A stretch of DNA of 64,000 nucleotides from Corynebacterium imitans (GCF_000739455.1 NZ_CP009211.1:2292595-2356594), one strand, 5' to 3'. Positions 34,437 through 43,205 are shown, counted from the first letter of the stretch. Made by a program: numbers and translations. Notes: a model not told the origin generated them from the sequence alone.

Positions 34437-35204
34437 ATGCAAGTACAAACCGTGCAGTCGTTGGTCCGTGGTCTTGCGGTCATCCGTGCCTTCGACGCCG
34501 AGCACCCCCGTCGCACCCTCGCACAGGTTGCCGACGCGACCGGGCTCGCCCGCGCGACCACGCGCCGCTTTCTGCACACGCTCATCGCCGAGGGCTACGC
34601 CGCCACCGACGGCGCAGAGTTCTGGCTCACCCCGAAAATGCTGGAACTGGGCTACGCCTACCTCTCCAGCCTCGGCCTGCCGACCATCGCGCAGCCGCAC
34701 CTGGAGGCGCTCTCGCGCACGCTCAACGAGTCCTGCTCGCTGTCCGTGCTCGACGGATCTGACGTGGTTTACGTCGCGCGCTCCGCGGCCAGCCGCATCA
34801 TGAGCGTGAACATCACCATCGGCACCCGCTTCCCAGCGCACGCGACCTCCATGGGGCGCGTCCTCCTGGCGGGGCTCGACGATGCACAAATTGACGAGTA
34901 CCTCGCCGACCCCCTCGAGCCGATCACCCCGTCGACCATCACGGACCCGGACACGCTCCGCAGCGCGCTGCGTAACATCCGGGATGCCGGCTGGTGCGTG
35001 GTGGATCAGGAGCTCGAGGCGGGACTGCGCTCGATCGCCGCGCCCGTGCGCGACTCCACGGGCAAGACGGTCGCCGCGGTCAACGTCTCCACCCACGTGG
35101 CGGCGCACCCCTACGAACAGCTTGTGGACAACCTCTTGCCGCAGCTGCTCAACACCGCCGAGGCCATCACCCGTGACCTCATGGCCACGCACAACAACGT
35201 CTAA
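34437..35204 (+). CDS. pcaR: IclR-family regulator of 3-oxoadipate genes
   Basis: The N-terminal winged helix-turn-helix (residues ~8-65, RTLAQVADATGLARATTRRF) is followed by an IclR effector domain (~75-250) with the typical SLSVLDGSDVVYVAR and SIAAPVRDSTGKTVAAVNVS segments. The family includes PcaR/PobR regulators of aromatic degradation. The start MQVQTVQSL (34437) has AAAAGGAG before it and is preferred over the 21-residue longer frame. pcaF follows after 18 bp, so it probably controls its own operon and pcaIJ. Confidence 0.88.
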   Translation: MQVQTVQSLVRGLAVIRAFDAEHPRRTLAQVADATGLARATTRRFLHTLIAEGYAATDGAEFWLTPKMLELGYAYLSSLGLPTIAQPHLEALSRTLNESCSLSVLDGSDVVYVARSAASRIMSVNITIGTRFPAHATSMGRVLLAGLDDAQIDEYLADPLEPITPSTITDPDTLRSALRNIRDAGWCVVDQELEAGLRSIAAPVRDSTGKTVAAVNVSTHVAAHPYEQLVDNLLPQLLNTAEAITRDLMATHNNV

Positions 35205-35222
35205 TCCCTGAAAGGACTACTC

Positions 35223-36440
35223 ATGAACCAGCCAGAGATCGTCATTTGCAACCCGAAGCGCACCGCAGTCGGCCGCTACGGCGGCGCGTTTGTCGGCGTG
35301 CCTGTCCAAGAGCTCGCCGCGACCGTCGTCACCGAGGTGATCAAGGAGGCGGGCATCGAAGGCTCGCTTATCGACGACATCATCCTCGGCCAGGCCTCCC
35401 CCAACGGTGCCGCGCCTGCCCTGGGCCGCGTGGTCGCCCTTGACGCGGAGCTGGGCGTAGACGTCCCCGGCATGCAGCTGGACCGCCGTTGCGGCTCCGG
35501 CCTGCAGGCAGTGGCCACTGCCGCAGCCCACATCGCCTCCGGCGCGGCCGACCTGATCATTGCCGGCGGCGCCGAGTCCATGTCGAACACCGAGTACACG
35601 GTGGACGGCAAGATCCGCTGGGGTGCCAAGGGCGGCAACCTCGAGTTCAAGGACCGCCTGCAGGAGGGCCGCGAGCAGGCCGGCGGCAAGCACCACCCGA
35701 TCCCGGGCGGCATGATCGAGACCGCCGAGAACCTGCGCGATGAATACTCCATTGCCCGCGACCGCCAGGACCAGCTCGCCGTGAACTCCCACAAGCGCGC
35801 CGCCGCAGCCCAGGAGGCCGGCAAGTTCGACGAGGAGATCGTCCCCGTTTCCGTCCCGCAGCGCAAGGGCGACCCGATCGTGGTGGACAAAGACGAGCAC
35901 ATCCGCCCGAACACCTCCACCGAGTCCCTGGCCAAGCTGCGCCCGGTCATGGGTAAGAAGCTGGACGGTGCCACCGTGACCGCCGGCAACGCCTCCGGCC
36001 AGAACGACGGTGCCGCCGCCATGATCGTGACCACCCGCGAGAAGGCCGAAGAGCTGGGCCTGAACCCGGCTGCCGTCCTGCGCGGCTGGGCCGTCGCCGG
36101 CGTGGCCCCGGAGACCATGGGTATCGGCCCGGTCGCCGCGACCGAGAAGCTCTTTGACCGCCTCGGCATCTCCTTCGACGACATCGACCTGATCGAGCTC
36201 AACGAGGCCTTCGCCGCCCAGGCCTTGGCGGTGCTGGACGCCTGGGGCATTTCCGAGGACGACCCACGCGTCAACCCGGTCGGCTCCGGCATCTCGCTCG
36301 GCCACCCCGTCGGTGCCACCGGCGCCCGCATGCTGGTCACCGCCTCCCACGAAATGCAGCGCACCGACGCCAAGCGCGCCCTGGTGACCATGTGCATCGG
36401 CGGCGGCCAGGGCTTGGCCGCGGTGATTGAGAAGGCGTAA
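35223..36440 (+). CDS. pcaF: 3-oxoadipyl-CoA thiolase
   Basis: PcaF splits 3-oxoadipyl-CoA into succinyl-CoA and acetyl-CoA, the last step of the pathway. It is a thiolase of 405 residues with the acyl-Cys in QLDRRCGSGLQAV (~91), NEAFAAQ (~326), GHPVGATGARM (~360) and the second Cys in TMCIGGGQG (~391). Its frame ends 29 bp before benE. It is co-transcribed with pcaR. Confidence 0.94.
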   Translation: MNQPEIVICNPKRTAVGRYGGAFVGVPVQELAATVVTEVIKEAGIEGSLIDDIILGQASPNGAAPALGRVVALDAELGVDVPGMQLDRRCGSGLQAVATAAAHIASGAADLIIAGGAESMSNTEYTVDGKIRWGAKGGNLEFKDRLQEGREQAGGKHHPIPGGMIETAENLRDEYSIARDRQDQLAVNSHKRAAAAQEAGKFDEEIVPVSVPQRKGDPIVVDKDEHIRPNTSTESLAKLRPVMGKKLDGATVTAGNASGQNDGAAAMIVTTREKAEELGLNPAAVLRGWAVAGVAPETMGIGPVAATEKLFDRLGISFDDIDLIELNEAFAAQALAVLDAWGISEDDPRVNPVGSGISLGHPVGATGARMLVTASHEMQRTDAKRALVTMCIGGGQGLAAVIEKA

Positions 36441-36468
36441 ACCGACGAGCAAGGGACGGTGTAACCCT

Positions 36469-37719
36469 ATGACAGCGCCCCGTTTAACAGCGCTCGGCGC
36501 GATTGAGCACCCAACGCGCCAGCGCCCGAGTCTCGGAGACATACGGCGCGACCTCGGCCCGCTTGAAATAGGCAACGGGCTGGTCGCGCTCATCTTCTCC
36601 GCCTCGGGTCCGATCGCCGTCATCCTCGCGGCGGCGACGGCCGGCAACCTCTCACCAGACGAGACCTCGTCCTGGATTCTCGGAGCCTTCCTTGGCAACG
36701 GCCTGTTGACGCTGTTTCTCACCTGGCTCTATAGAACGCCGTACGCGTTCTTCTGGACGATCCCCGGCACCGTGCTTGTCGGAGACGCGCTCACGCACCT
36801 CGCGTTCGCGGAAGTGATCGGCGCGTATATCGCCACCGCAGTGCTCGTCTTCCTCCTCGGCTGGACTGGCCTCATCGGAAGATTCATGGCGGTGCTGCCG
36901 CCCACCATCGTGCAGGCGATGGTGGCGGGTATCTTCCTGCACTTTGGGCTCGGGCTGATCGAGGTGGCTATCGACGACCCGCCGATCGTCCTGCCGATGA
37001 TCCTGGTGTTTGTCCTGCTCTCCATCAACCATCCCGCGGTGAAGCGGATCGCGCGTTTTGCACCAGCCGTCGCTGTGGCAGCCATCTTCGGCACCGCGCT
37101 CGCATTCCTGCTCGGCCGGGTCTCGGAGGGCATCCTCGACAACGGGATCTTCGCCCAGCCAGAGCTGATCATGCCGCAGTTCAGCTGGGCAGCCATGGTC
37201 GAGCTGGTGCTGCCGCTGGCCATCACAGTCGTGGTGGTGCAAAACGGCCAGGGTGTCGCCGTGCTCACCGCGGCCGGGCATAGGCCGGGCGTGAACCTGG
37301 CCTCGGCAGCCGCCGGACTGGTATCACTGCCGATGGCTTTTATCGGCAACGTAACGACCTGCCTGGCCGGCCCCACTAACGCCTTGATTATCTCAGGCCC
37401 CGATCGCTCGCGGCACTACGCCGCAGCGATGGTCACGGCCATCGGCGCGATCGCCGTCGGGTTGGCGTCGCCAGCGTTCGTCGGCTTCATGCTGGCCATG
37501 CCGACGTCCTTCATCGCAGCACTCGCGGGCATTGCGATGTTGAACTCGCTGAAGAATGCCTTCCTCGCAGGCTTTTCGGGCCAGTATCCCTTCGGTGCGC
37601 TGGTGTGCTTTCTGATCACGGTCTCCGAGTTCAAGTTCCTCAGCATCACCTCTCCCTTCTGGGGCCTGATCATCGGGTGCGCGATCGCGTTTATCATGGA
37701 TGATCGCGCATCGAAGTAG
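36469..37719 (+). CDS. benE: Benzoate:H+ symporter family transporter
   Basis: BenE-type proton symporters import benzoate through the inner membrane. The 416-residue protein has about twelve hydrophobic segments with family sections such as WTIPGTVLVGDALTHLAF, ATVLPPTIVQAM-like residues and GNVTTCLAGPTNALIISG. The start MTAPRLTALG (36469) is supported by AAGGGA ~12 bases upstream; the longer frame overlaps pcaF. No benK-type MFS carrier is present in the cluster, so this is the only evident benzoate importer here. Confidence 0.9.
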   Translation: MTAPRLTALGAIEHPTRQRPSLGDIRRDLGPLEIGNGLVALIFSASGPIAVILAAATAGNLSPDETSSWILGAFLGNGLLTLFLTWLYRTPYAFFWTIPGTVLVGDALTHLAFAEVIGAYIATAVLVFLLGWTGLIGRFMAVLPPTIVQAMVAGIFLHFGLGLIEVAIDDPPIVLPMILVFVLLSINHPAVKRIARFAPAVAVAAIFGTALAFLLGRVSEGILDNGIFAQPELIMPQFSWAAMVELVLPLAITVVVVQNGQGVAVLTAAGHRPGVNLASAAAGLVSLPMAFIGNVTTCLAGPTNALIISGPDRSRHYAAAMVTAIGAIAVGLASPAFVGFMLAMPTSFIAALAGIAMLNSLKNAFLAGFSGQYPFGALVCFLITVSEFKFLSITSPFWGLIIGCAIAFIMDDRASK

Positions 37720-37767
37720 ACTGTGCTCCCCTTGCCGGATGTGTCATCCGGCGGGATACTCGGTGCC

Positions 37768-38046
37768 ATGAACAATTCCAAGATGGATCTTCTGCTTGGC
37801 ATCCTGGCGATTGTCGTCGCCGGGCTTGCCGTCGTGTTCCTCTCCGGCTCGATCGGCGTGTTCACGGCGATCGGTGCCGCGCTCGTCGGGGTGGTGCTGC
37901 TGATTCGCACGGCTCAATCGGAAGGCGACGAAGCGCCTGCCGATCCCCTGCACCTGGAAAACAGCGAAGAGGCGGGCTTCGACTGGGACGCGCACTACCA
38001 GCGCGAGTTCGGCAACCCCGACGACAACCCGTACAGCCAGCGCTAA
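37768..38046 (+). CDS. Small two-helix membrane protein (92 aa)
   Basis: An N-terminal part with two adjacent hydrophobic helices (residues ~5-25 and ~28-45: LLLGILAIVVAGLAVVFLSG, then FTAIGAALVGVVLLI) is followed by a hydrophilic acidic tail ending DWDAHYQREFGNPDDNPYSQ-R. I do not recognise a named family. The ATG at 37768 is preferred over GTG 37723. It lies 48 bp after benE on the same strand, but a metabolic role is not implied. Confidence 0.6.
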   Translation: MNNSKMDLLLGILAIVVAGLAVVFLSGSIGVFTAIGAALVGVVLLIRTAQSEGDEAPADPLHLENSEEAGFDWDAHYQREFGNPDDNPYSQR

Positions 38047-38226
38047 TAGTCATATCGCTGCCAGTGCGCAGCACGAGGGTCTTCTCAAGCCGCCGATCTA
38101 GAAAACGAGACACGTTGTACGGCTTTCCCTGTGGACGGCCGCTTTCACGACGCTGTACGCGCTGCCCGCGCATAGCGACTCGACATTTGTCGCTCCCGCC
38201 CCGAGTACATAGACAGGGATTGCCCG

Positions 38227-38245
38227 TGAGGTAAGGCATGCCTTA
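38227..38245. promoter_or_regulatory. Second, weaker DtxR-like box upstream of the siderophore lipoprotein
   Basis: TGAGGTAAGGCATGCCTTA contains the perfect 14 bp palindrome TAAGGCATGCCTTA and matches the DtxR consensus TTAGGTTAGSCTAACCTAA at about 13 of 19 places. It is centred 30 bp before the main box. The stretch 38047-38226 shows no gene. Confidence 0.5.
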
Positions 38246-38256
38246 AAATGCATCCT

Positions 38257-38275
38257 TTAGGTTAGGCAGGCCTAA
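38257..38275. promoter_or_regulatory. DtxR iron box upstream of the siderophore-binding lipoprotein
   Basis: TTAGGTTAGGCAGGCCTAA matches the DtxR operator consensus at all but about three central positions and lies ~37 bp before the start codon. Iron-loaded DtxR would repress transcription here. Confidence 0.8.
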
Positions 38276-38311
38276 CTGGACATTCTTCATTTACCTACGG
38301 AAGGTGCAACC

Positions 38312-39265
38312 TTGGCACTCTTTACCTCTCGCCCCTTCAAAGCAATCGCCGCCACTGTCACCGCGGCATTCATGCTTGCCAGCTGCTCGAGCGAAGCAAG
38401 CGGCCCAACAGCCGCTCCCGAAGCTTCCGATGCCAACGGGTCAGACGAACGCATCGTGGCACTGGGTCTTGGCGACGTCGATACGCTCCTTGCCCTGGGC
38501 GAGCAACCGGTCGGTTACGCCACCTGGGAGCAAGAGGGCTCGGGCGATCCCTCCGGACTTGGACCGTGGGCCAAGAACAAGCTCACGGTCAACCCGAACC
38601 CAATCCGTGATACCACCACCGAATTCAGCACCGACACTGCGGAAAAGGTGGCGTCGCTCAACCCGACACAAATCATTGCAGTAAACAGCGGTCTCGAAGA
38701 CGACAAGAAGGCACTGCTCGAGCAGATCGCGCCAACCACCTTCCACTCGGATGAGTACCAGGATTGGCAGGTCCCTTGGGATGCACAGGTCAAGGAGATC
38801 TCCAAGGCCGTAGACAAGGAAGACGAAGGTCAAAAGCTTATCGACGACGCCGAGCAGGCATTCGAAGACTTCCGCGAAGCACACCCAGAGCTGCAAGGGA
38901 AAACAGCGGTTATCGGCATGCCTTACGACGGGAAGTTCGGCGTGTACACCGCTGGCGACGGCCGCGGCTCCTTCATCGAAAAACTGGGCTTCAAGATCCC
39001 GGAGAAGTTCAACGGTGATGGCTCCAGCTTCTTCCTCGACTGGTCGCCCGAGAACTACGCAGATTTCAACGACGTGGACTACCTCTTCGTGTTGGACTAC
39101 TACGGCGCGATCGATGCGCTGAAGAACGACGAGAACTTCATGGACCTTGACGTCAACAAGCGTGGCGGGCTCTACTGGCTCGACACCGACACCGCCAACG
39201 CAATGAGCATGCCAAACCCCCTCTCTATCCCGTACGCAGTCGAGCAAATCGAGCAACAGCTCTAG
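38312..39265 (+). CDS. Iron-siderophore ABC transporter substrate-binding lipoprotein
   Basis: This is a FecB/FhuD-type periplasmic-binding protein for a ferric siderophore. The signal peptide ends at lipobox MLASC (Cys ~25), and a Ser/Ala linker is followed by the two-lobed TroA-like fold (first lobe RIVALGLGDVDTLLALGEQP; second lobe ENYADFNDVDYLFVLDYYGA). The start is a TTG preceded by GGAAGG. It is controlled by the two DtxR-like boxes and is convergent with the ATPase gene of the matching transporter, 20 bp apart. The exact siderophore is unknown. Confidence 0.9.
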   Translation: MALFTSRPFKAIAATVTAAFMLASCSSEASGPTAAPEASDANGSDERIVALGLGDVDTLLALGEQPVGYATWEQEGSGDPSGLGPWAKNKLTVNPNPIRDTTTEFSTDTAEKVASLNPTQIIAVNSGLEDDKKALLEQIAPTTFHSDEYQDWQVPWDAQVKEISKAVDKEDEGQKLIDDAEQAFEDFREAHPELQGKTAVIGMPYDGKFGVYTAGDGRGSFIEKLGFKIPEKFNGDGSSFFLDWSPENYADFNDVDYLFVLDYYGAIDALKNDENFMDLDVNKRGGLYWLDTDTANAMSMPNPLSIPYAVEQIEQQL

Positions 39266-39285
39266 GCATTTCAGGGGGAGGGTGC

Positions 39286-40056
39286 CTACCGGGGGACGAC
39301 CAGTGGGCCACCGCTCACTGGGTCTGACGCCACAACCGCAGGCAGATCGAAAACGCGGCTCAGCAAAGACTCCGTGACCACCTCGGCAGGCGCACCGACC
39401 GCACGAACCTCGCCACAACGCATCACGATGAGCTGATCCGAGTAGCGTGCGGCGAGGTTCAAATCATGCAACACCATGAGCACAGTTCGCCCCTCCTGAT
39501 CAGCGAGGCGACGTACAAGCGACAAGACCTCGACGGAGTGGGACAAGTCGAGGTACGTCGTCGGCTCGTCCAAAAACACGAGCGGAGTGTCCTGGGCTAA
39601 AACCATCGCGATCCAGGCTCGCTGGCGCTGTCCGCCAGAAAGCCGCTCGAGCGGACGATCTGCAAACTCTGCAATATTGGTCAGCTCCATCACTGCATCA
39701 ACAGCACGCGCATCCTCCGCAGAAGCCTGCCGTAGCCAGGACTGATGCGGGTGGCGTCCACGGCTGACCAAGTCACGGACCGTGAGCCCCTCGGGGGCGA
39801 CAGGCGTCTGTGGCAGTACTGCCAGCTGGCGCGCAATCTCGCGGCGCTTCAGTTTCGCCGTGTCCACGCCGTTCAGCGTGACCGTGCCACTGTCGCATGC
39901 AATAAGCCCTGCTGTAGCTCGCAACAGCGTTGACTTGCCGCAACCATTCGGACCGATGATTGTGGTGACCCCACCTTGAGGCACGTCGAGATCAATGCCG
40001 TCAACGATGACGGTAGCGCCATAACTCACCTTGAGATTTCGAACTTGAAGCATCAT
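39286..40056 (-). CDS. Iron-siderophore ABC transporter ATPase (FecE type)
   Basis: This is the ATP-hydrolysing subunit for ferric-siderophore import. Walker A is GPNGCGKSTLLRA (~35), the signature LSGGQRQRAWIAMVLAQDTP (~138-157) and Walker B LVFLDEPTTYLDLSH. The length of 256 residues is usual. The first ATG at 40056 overlaps the preceding permease gene by 4 nt, so it is the last gene of the SIP-permease-permease-ATPase operon. Confidence 0.93.
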   Translation of the reverse strand: MMLQVRNLKVSYGATVIVDGIDLDVPQGGVTTIIGPNGCGKSTLLRATAGLIACDSGTVTLNGVDTAKLKRREIARQLAVLPQTPVAPEGLTVRDLVSRGRHPHQSWLRQASAEDARAVDAVMELTNIAEFADRPLERLSGGQRQRAWIAMVLAQDTPLVFLDEPTTYLDLSHSVEVLSLVRRLADQEGRTVLMVLHDLNLAARYSDQLIVMRCGEVRAVGAPAEVVTESLLSRVFDLPAVVASDPVSGGPLVVPR

Positions 40057-41051
40057 ACGGACACCTTTCGTGTTGCACGTAGCAGCGTGTAGAGCAGCGC
40101 TGTGCCACCAATCGCAGTTGTAGCTATACCTACCGGCAGGTTCCCGGGCACCAGGGTGCGCACCGCTAAGTCAGCGCCGGTCACGATCGCCGCGCCAGCG
40201 AGCATTGCTGTTCCTAAAGGCGGCGTCGCTGTTTGCGTGATCTTGCGTCCGATCTGTGGCGCAACAAACGCCACGAATGCTATCGGACCAGATGCTGCGA
40301 CGGCCGTCGATGCCAGCACTACAGCCATGAGCATGAGGATGAGTTGCATATGCCGAGGCTGCACCCCGAGGCCAGCAGCCGTATCCTCGCCTAATGAGAG
40401 TGCCTGAAGATTGAAGGCTGCCCACCGCAAGAACGGAACGACGACTGCCAGCGCAATGAGTACGGCGAGTGCATCGCGCCAGTTCGAAGACCCCACCGAA
40501 CCGGTGATCCACGCCTGCGCTTTGCCGACATCGCGATAGTCGGCGCGAACGAGCAGGAACGAGTTGTAGGCCATCGCTAACGCGTTGATGATGATCCCGG
40601 CGAAGACAAGTTGGAAAGACCCGAGACCCGCGCCACGGCTCAGCCACCAGATTGCCGCAGACGCTGCCAATCCACCGAGGAACGCACTGAGCGGGACCCC
40701 CAGAAGGTGCAGCAGCATTCCGGAGCTTCCACCAGCAAGTAACGCAGTCAACGCGAAAGCGGAGGCGCCCGAAGTGACGCCCAGAATGTCTGGGCTCGCC
40801 AATGGATTCCTCGTGATGGTCTGGAAGATCGCCCCCGCAAAACCCAGCGCAGCTCCTACTCCCAAAGCTGTCACTACCCGCGGCAGACGCCACTCAATAA
40901 TCACCGTACGAGCCAATTCCGTGGTTTGGCCCATGAGCGCAGAAACAATATCCCGGACCGTAAGCTCGAAGTCTCCGACCATGACACCCCCAAGGGCCGC
41001 GGCGAGAGCCAACACCGCAAGGACACCATTCGTCACGAAAACCCGCATCAC
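40053..41051 (-). CDS. Iron-siderophore ABC transporter permease 2 (FecCD family)
   Basis: This is one half of the membrane channel for ferric siderophore. The protein has about nine to ten hydrophobic helices and FecCD sections such as WRLPRVVTALGVGAALGFAG (~54-73), ITRNPLASPDILGVTSGA and GPIAFVAFVAPQIGRKI (~260). It overlaps both neighbours by 4 nt. The partner permease is encoded just upstream. Confidence 0.92.
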   Translation of the reverse strand: MMRVFVTNGVLAVLALAAALGGVMVGDFELTVRDIVSALMGQTTELARTVIIEWRLPRVVTALGVGAALGFAGAIFQTITRNPLASPDILGVTSGASAFALTALLAGGSSGMLLHLLGVPLSAFLGGLAASAAIWWLSRGAGLGSFQLVFAGIIINALAMAYNSFLLVRADYRDVGKAQAWITGSVGSSNWRDALAVLIALAVVVPFLRWAAFNLQALSLGEDTAAGLGVQPRHMQLILMLMAVVLASTAVAASGPIAFVAFVAPQIGRKITQTATPPLGTAMLAGAAIVTGADLAVRTLVPGNLPVGIATTAIGGTALLYTLLRATRKVSV

Positions 41052-42070
41052 AGTTTCGCCCCTTTACGCAAGAGGTACAGGGCGAACGGGGCGCCAACAA
41101 AGGCGAGCGTGATACCCACCTGCAATTCGCCGGGCCGTGCGATGACGCGGCCAATGACGTCGGCAAGCAAGAGTAGCGAGGCCCCAGCCAGCGCGGAGCA
41201 AGGCAGCACCCAGCGGTAATCGGGCCCGGTGAAGGCGCGCACAAGGTGCGGAACAACCAGGCCAACGAACCCGATTGGGCCCGCCCCAGCCACCGCGGCG
41301 CCAGTAAGCAATGCAACCAGGACGATGCCCACGGCACGCGCGATGGGGACGCTCACCCCAAGTCCACTTGCCACGTCGTCTCCCAAGTTCAAGAGGTTCA
41401 CCCGATTGGCCGTGGCAAAGGCCCCCACAAGCCCGAGGAGAATCACCGGGGCGAGCACCGCAACCACCTGCATGTCGCGCCCAGCGATAGCACCCGCTGT
41501 CCAAAACCGCATCTCGTTGAGGCTTTGCGTATTCGTCAGCACGATGCCACTGGTAAGCGCACTACAGACCGCGCCCAGCGCAGAACCACCGAGCACGACC
41601 ATGATTGGGGTAGATCCCAGGCTCCTCATACTAAGCGCGAACACGAGCGCCACCGCGAGTATTGCGCCGAGGAAGCCCACCCCAACAGTGCCCAACACCG
41701 TCATGGAGCCGTGAAAGGAAATAGCTGCCGCCACTGCGAGCGCCGCACCGGGCCCTACGCCCAGCAGGTTTGTGTCTGCGAGCGGGTTTCGGGTGTGGCC
41801 CTGCAGCAGCGCCCCCGCTGTACCTAGCGCTGCCCCTACCAACAGGCCGAGCAGGGTGCGCGGAACTCGAAGTTGTGCGATGATCTTCGCTTCGTCGCTG
41901 GCCGCCTCGAGTTGTTCGGCGCCTCTCGAGAACGCCAGCGTGATTCCGTCGCGAACCGCGCTCACCGTTGCCGCGAACCCCATTTCGCGCGCCCCGAACA
42001 GAAGCGACACTAATGCTGCGCACACGGTGAAAGCCGCAAGGAAAGCGACAAGCCCTACACGTTTATCCAC
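41048..42070 (-). CDS. Iron-siderophore ABC transporter permease 1 (FecCD family)
   Basis: This is the second channel half, again with FecCD hallmarks: LRVPRTLLGLLVGAALGTAG (~70-89), GHTRNPLADTNLLGVGPGA and GPIGFVGLVVPHLVRAFTGP (~270). The 340-residue length and about nine helices are typical. It begins 12 bp after the siderophore-interacting protein gene and overlaps the next permease by 4 nt (ATGA). Confidence 0.92.
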   Translation of the reverse strand: MDKRVGLVAFLAAFTVCAALVSLLFGAREMGFAATVSAVRDGITLAFSRGAEQLEAASDEAKIIAQLRVPRTLLGLLVGAALGTAGALLQGHTRNPLADTNLLGVGPGAALAVAAAISFHGSMTVLGTVGVGFLGAILAVALVFALSMRSLGSTPIMVVLGGSALGAVCSALTSGIVLTNTQSLNEMRFWTAGAIAGRDMQVVAVLAPVILLGLVGAFATANRVNLLNLGDDVASGLGVSVPIARAVGIVLVALLTGAAVAGAGPIGFVGLVVPHLVRAFTGPDYRWVLPCSALAGASLLLLADVIGRVIARPGELQVGITLAFVGAPFALYLLRKGAKL

Positions 42071-42082
42071 GTTGTAACCCCG

Positions 42083-42985
42083 TTATCGCCAGTACCCCAT
42101 AAACGACACGTGGTGGCGAGGCACACTCGCCTCTTTCACCAGGAGCCGCCGCATCGCCGTCACAGTCGTGCTCTTCCCTGCGATCCAGTAGTAGGTATGC
42201 CCTGCAGTACCCGAAGCGGGGGCGATAGATTCACCGCCGCTGGAGTACGTGGGTGTCTCCCAGACCATGTCGAGGAGGGCCTCATCAACTGGCTCTAGTC
42301 TTCCAGCTCCCGAAGATACTGAGGCACAGCGGGATGCGACATCGTCTTGCAGTTGTGCACGAAGTAAATCCCCGTGGTCGACGTCGCGGTGTTCGCGGAA
42401 GTGCCAGCGGACGTCGACCTCCGCAGGGGCGTCGATGGGCAAGTGGTTGCCGGCCGGTACCTCAATGTCAGCAGACCCGGCGAGGCCCCCGGGCCAATCC
42501 TCCAAGATGCGGGCTATTGCTGGAAGCGCGGTTTCGTCACCATAGAGGCATGCCATTGCTGCAGACCCCGGATTAAATTCGATGCCAACACCGGAGTCAT
42601 CGTCGCGGGTCGGCCCAATTATCAGGAGCTGCTGGCCAGGTTGCGCGCCCTCCGCCCATGCCGAGGCGGGGCCGGGGTTGTCACTGTGCAGAACAAAATC
42701 CACATCCAGCTCATCCGGTTCACCGGCGCATCGCCGGAATTCTCGAATCGAGTAGGTACGGAGGTGCCCGCGCGTGTGCTCCGGCATACCGCGCCACGCG
42801 TCCCACCACCCTTCCTCCGGAAGGGTGAGAACTCCACTGGCGGGCGGGATCAGCAGCTTGATGCGCAAATCCCTGATGGGTACGGCAGGCCCCATTGCGT
42901 CGACTCCGGTGAACGTCACTCGTTGGAAATTCGGCGCGACACGTTCACTACGGGCGACGGTTGCAAGGAAAGGCCTAAAACTCAC
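42083..42985 (-). CDS. Siderophore-interacting protein (ferric-siderophore reductase, SIP family)
   Basis: SIP flavoproteins reduce imported ferric siderophores in the cytosol and so release iron. The protein shows the N-terminal FAD-binding barrel (RVTFTGVDAMGP, then RTYSIREFRR), a DFVLHSDNPGPASAWAEGAQ segment and the classic ending YYWIAGKSTTVTAMRRLLV with HHVSFMGYWR. It is the first gene of the minus-strand iron operon and has its own DtxR-like box 12 bp before the start. Confidence 0.9.
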   Translation of the reverse strand: MSFRPFLATVARSERVAPNFQRVTFTGVDAMGPAVPIRDLRIKLLIPPASGVLTLPEEGWWDAWRGMPEHTRGHLRTYSIREFRRCAGEPDELDVDFVLHSDNPGPASAWAEGAQPGQQLLIIGPTRDDDSGVGIEFNPGSAAMACLYGDETALPAIARILEDWPGGLAGSADIEVPAGNHLPIDAPAEVDVRWHFREHRDVDHGDLLRAQLQDDVASRCASVSSGAGRLEPVDEALLDMVWETPTYSSGGESIAPASGTAGHTYYWIAGKSTTVTAMRRLLVKEASVPRHHVSFMGYWR

Positions 42986-42997
42986 CCTGCAGACTAT

Positions 42998-43016
42998 ATA
43001 GGATTGCCTTACCTAA
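42998..43016. promoter_or_regulatory. DtxR-like box upstream of the SIP-permease-ATPase operon
   Basis: ATAGGATTGCCTTACCTAA agrees with the 19 bp DtxR consensus at about 14 positions and lies 12 bp before the SIP start, so both halves of the locus would respond to iron. Confidence 0.65.
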
Positions 43017-43051
43017 AGGAAGAAGGGCGGGCTACCGGACCCTTTAATACC

Positions 43052-43155
43052 CATGCGCCTGGTTCAGTGCCTCGCCGTCCCCGAAGTGCGGGCGCAGGTG
43101 GTTATCAAACAGGGACAGGACCGCACCGATGGCCATCTGCATGTTCAAGCGCTGG
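43052..43155 (-). pseudogene. Truncated duplicate of the glf 3' end
   Basis: The reverse strand encodes [20 protein letters not shown] followed by [11 protein letters not shown], nearly identical to the C-terminus of Glf at 46610-46710 ([31 protein letters not shown]). Nucleotide identity is high over ~100 bp and then fades. The stop codon is lost and nothing else of glf remains. This is a leftover of a second glf or of a duplication that accompanied rearrangement of the region. Confidence 0.85.
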
Positions 43156-43184
43156 CGGGCGCCCCCGCCTCAGCAGGACCCAAC

Positions 43185-43203
43185 GTTCACACAAATTGTG
43201 AAC
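43185..43203. promoter_or_regulatory. 19 bp palindrome (orphan operator?)
   Basis: GTTCACACAAATTGTGAAC has perfect 7 bp arms around CAAAT. It lies between the glf fragment and the CBS fragment, so it may be an operator whose gene was lost. Confidence 0.45.
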
Positions 43204-43205
43204 AT

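Noticed and set aside
35217..36722. Minus-strand open frame of 501 codons opposite pcaF
   Set aside because: Gly/His/Val-rich low-complexity translation, antisense to a thiolase with all active-site motifs; a codon-bias shadow.
38047..38226. Possible coding remnant between the small membrane protein and the iron locus
   Set aside because: Reverse-strand frames give basic, unstructured translations without start signals or motifs; nothing beyond the iron boxes could be supported.
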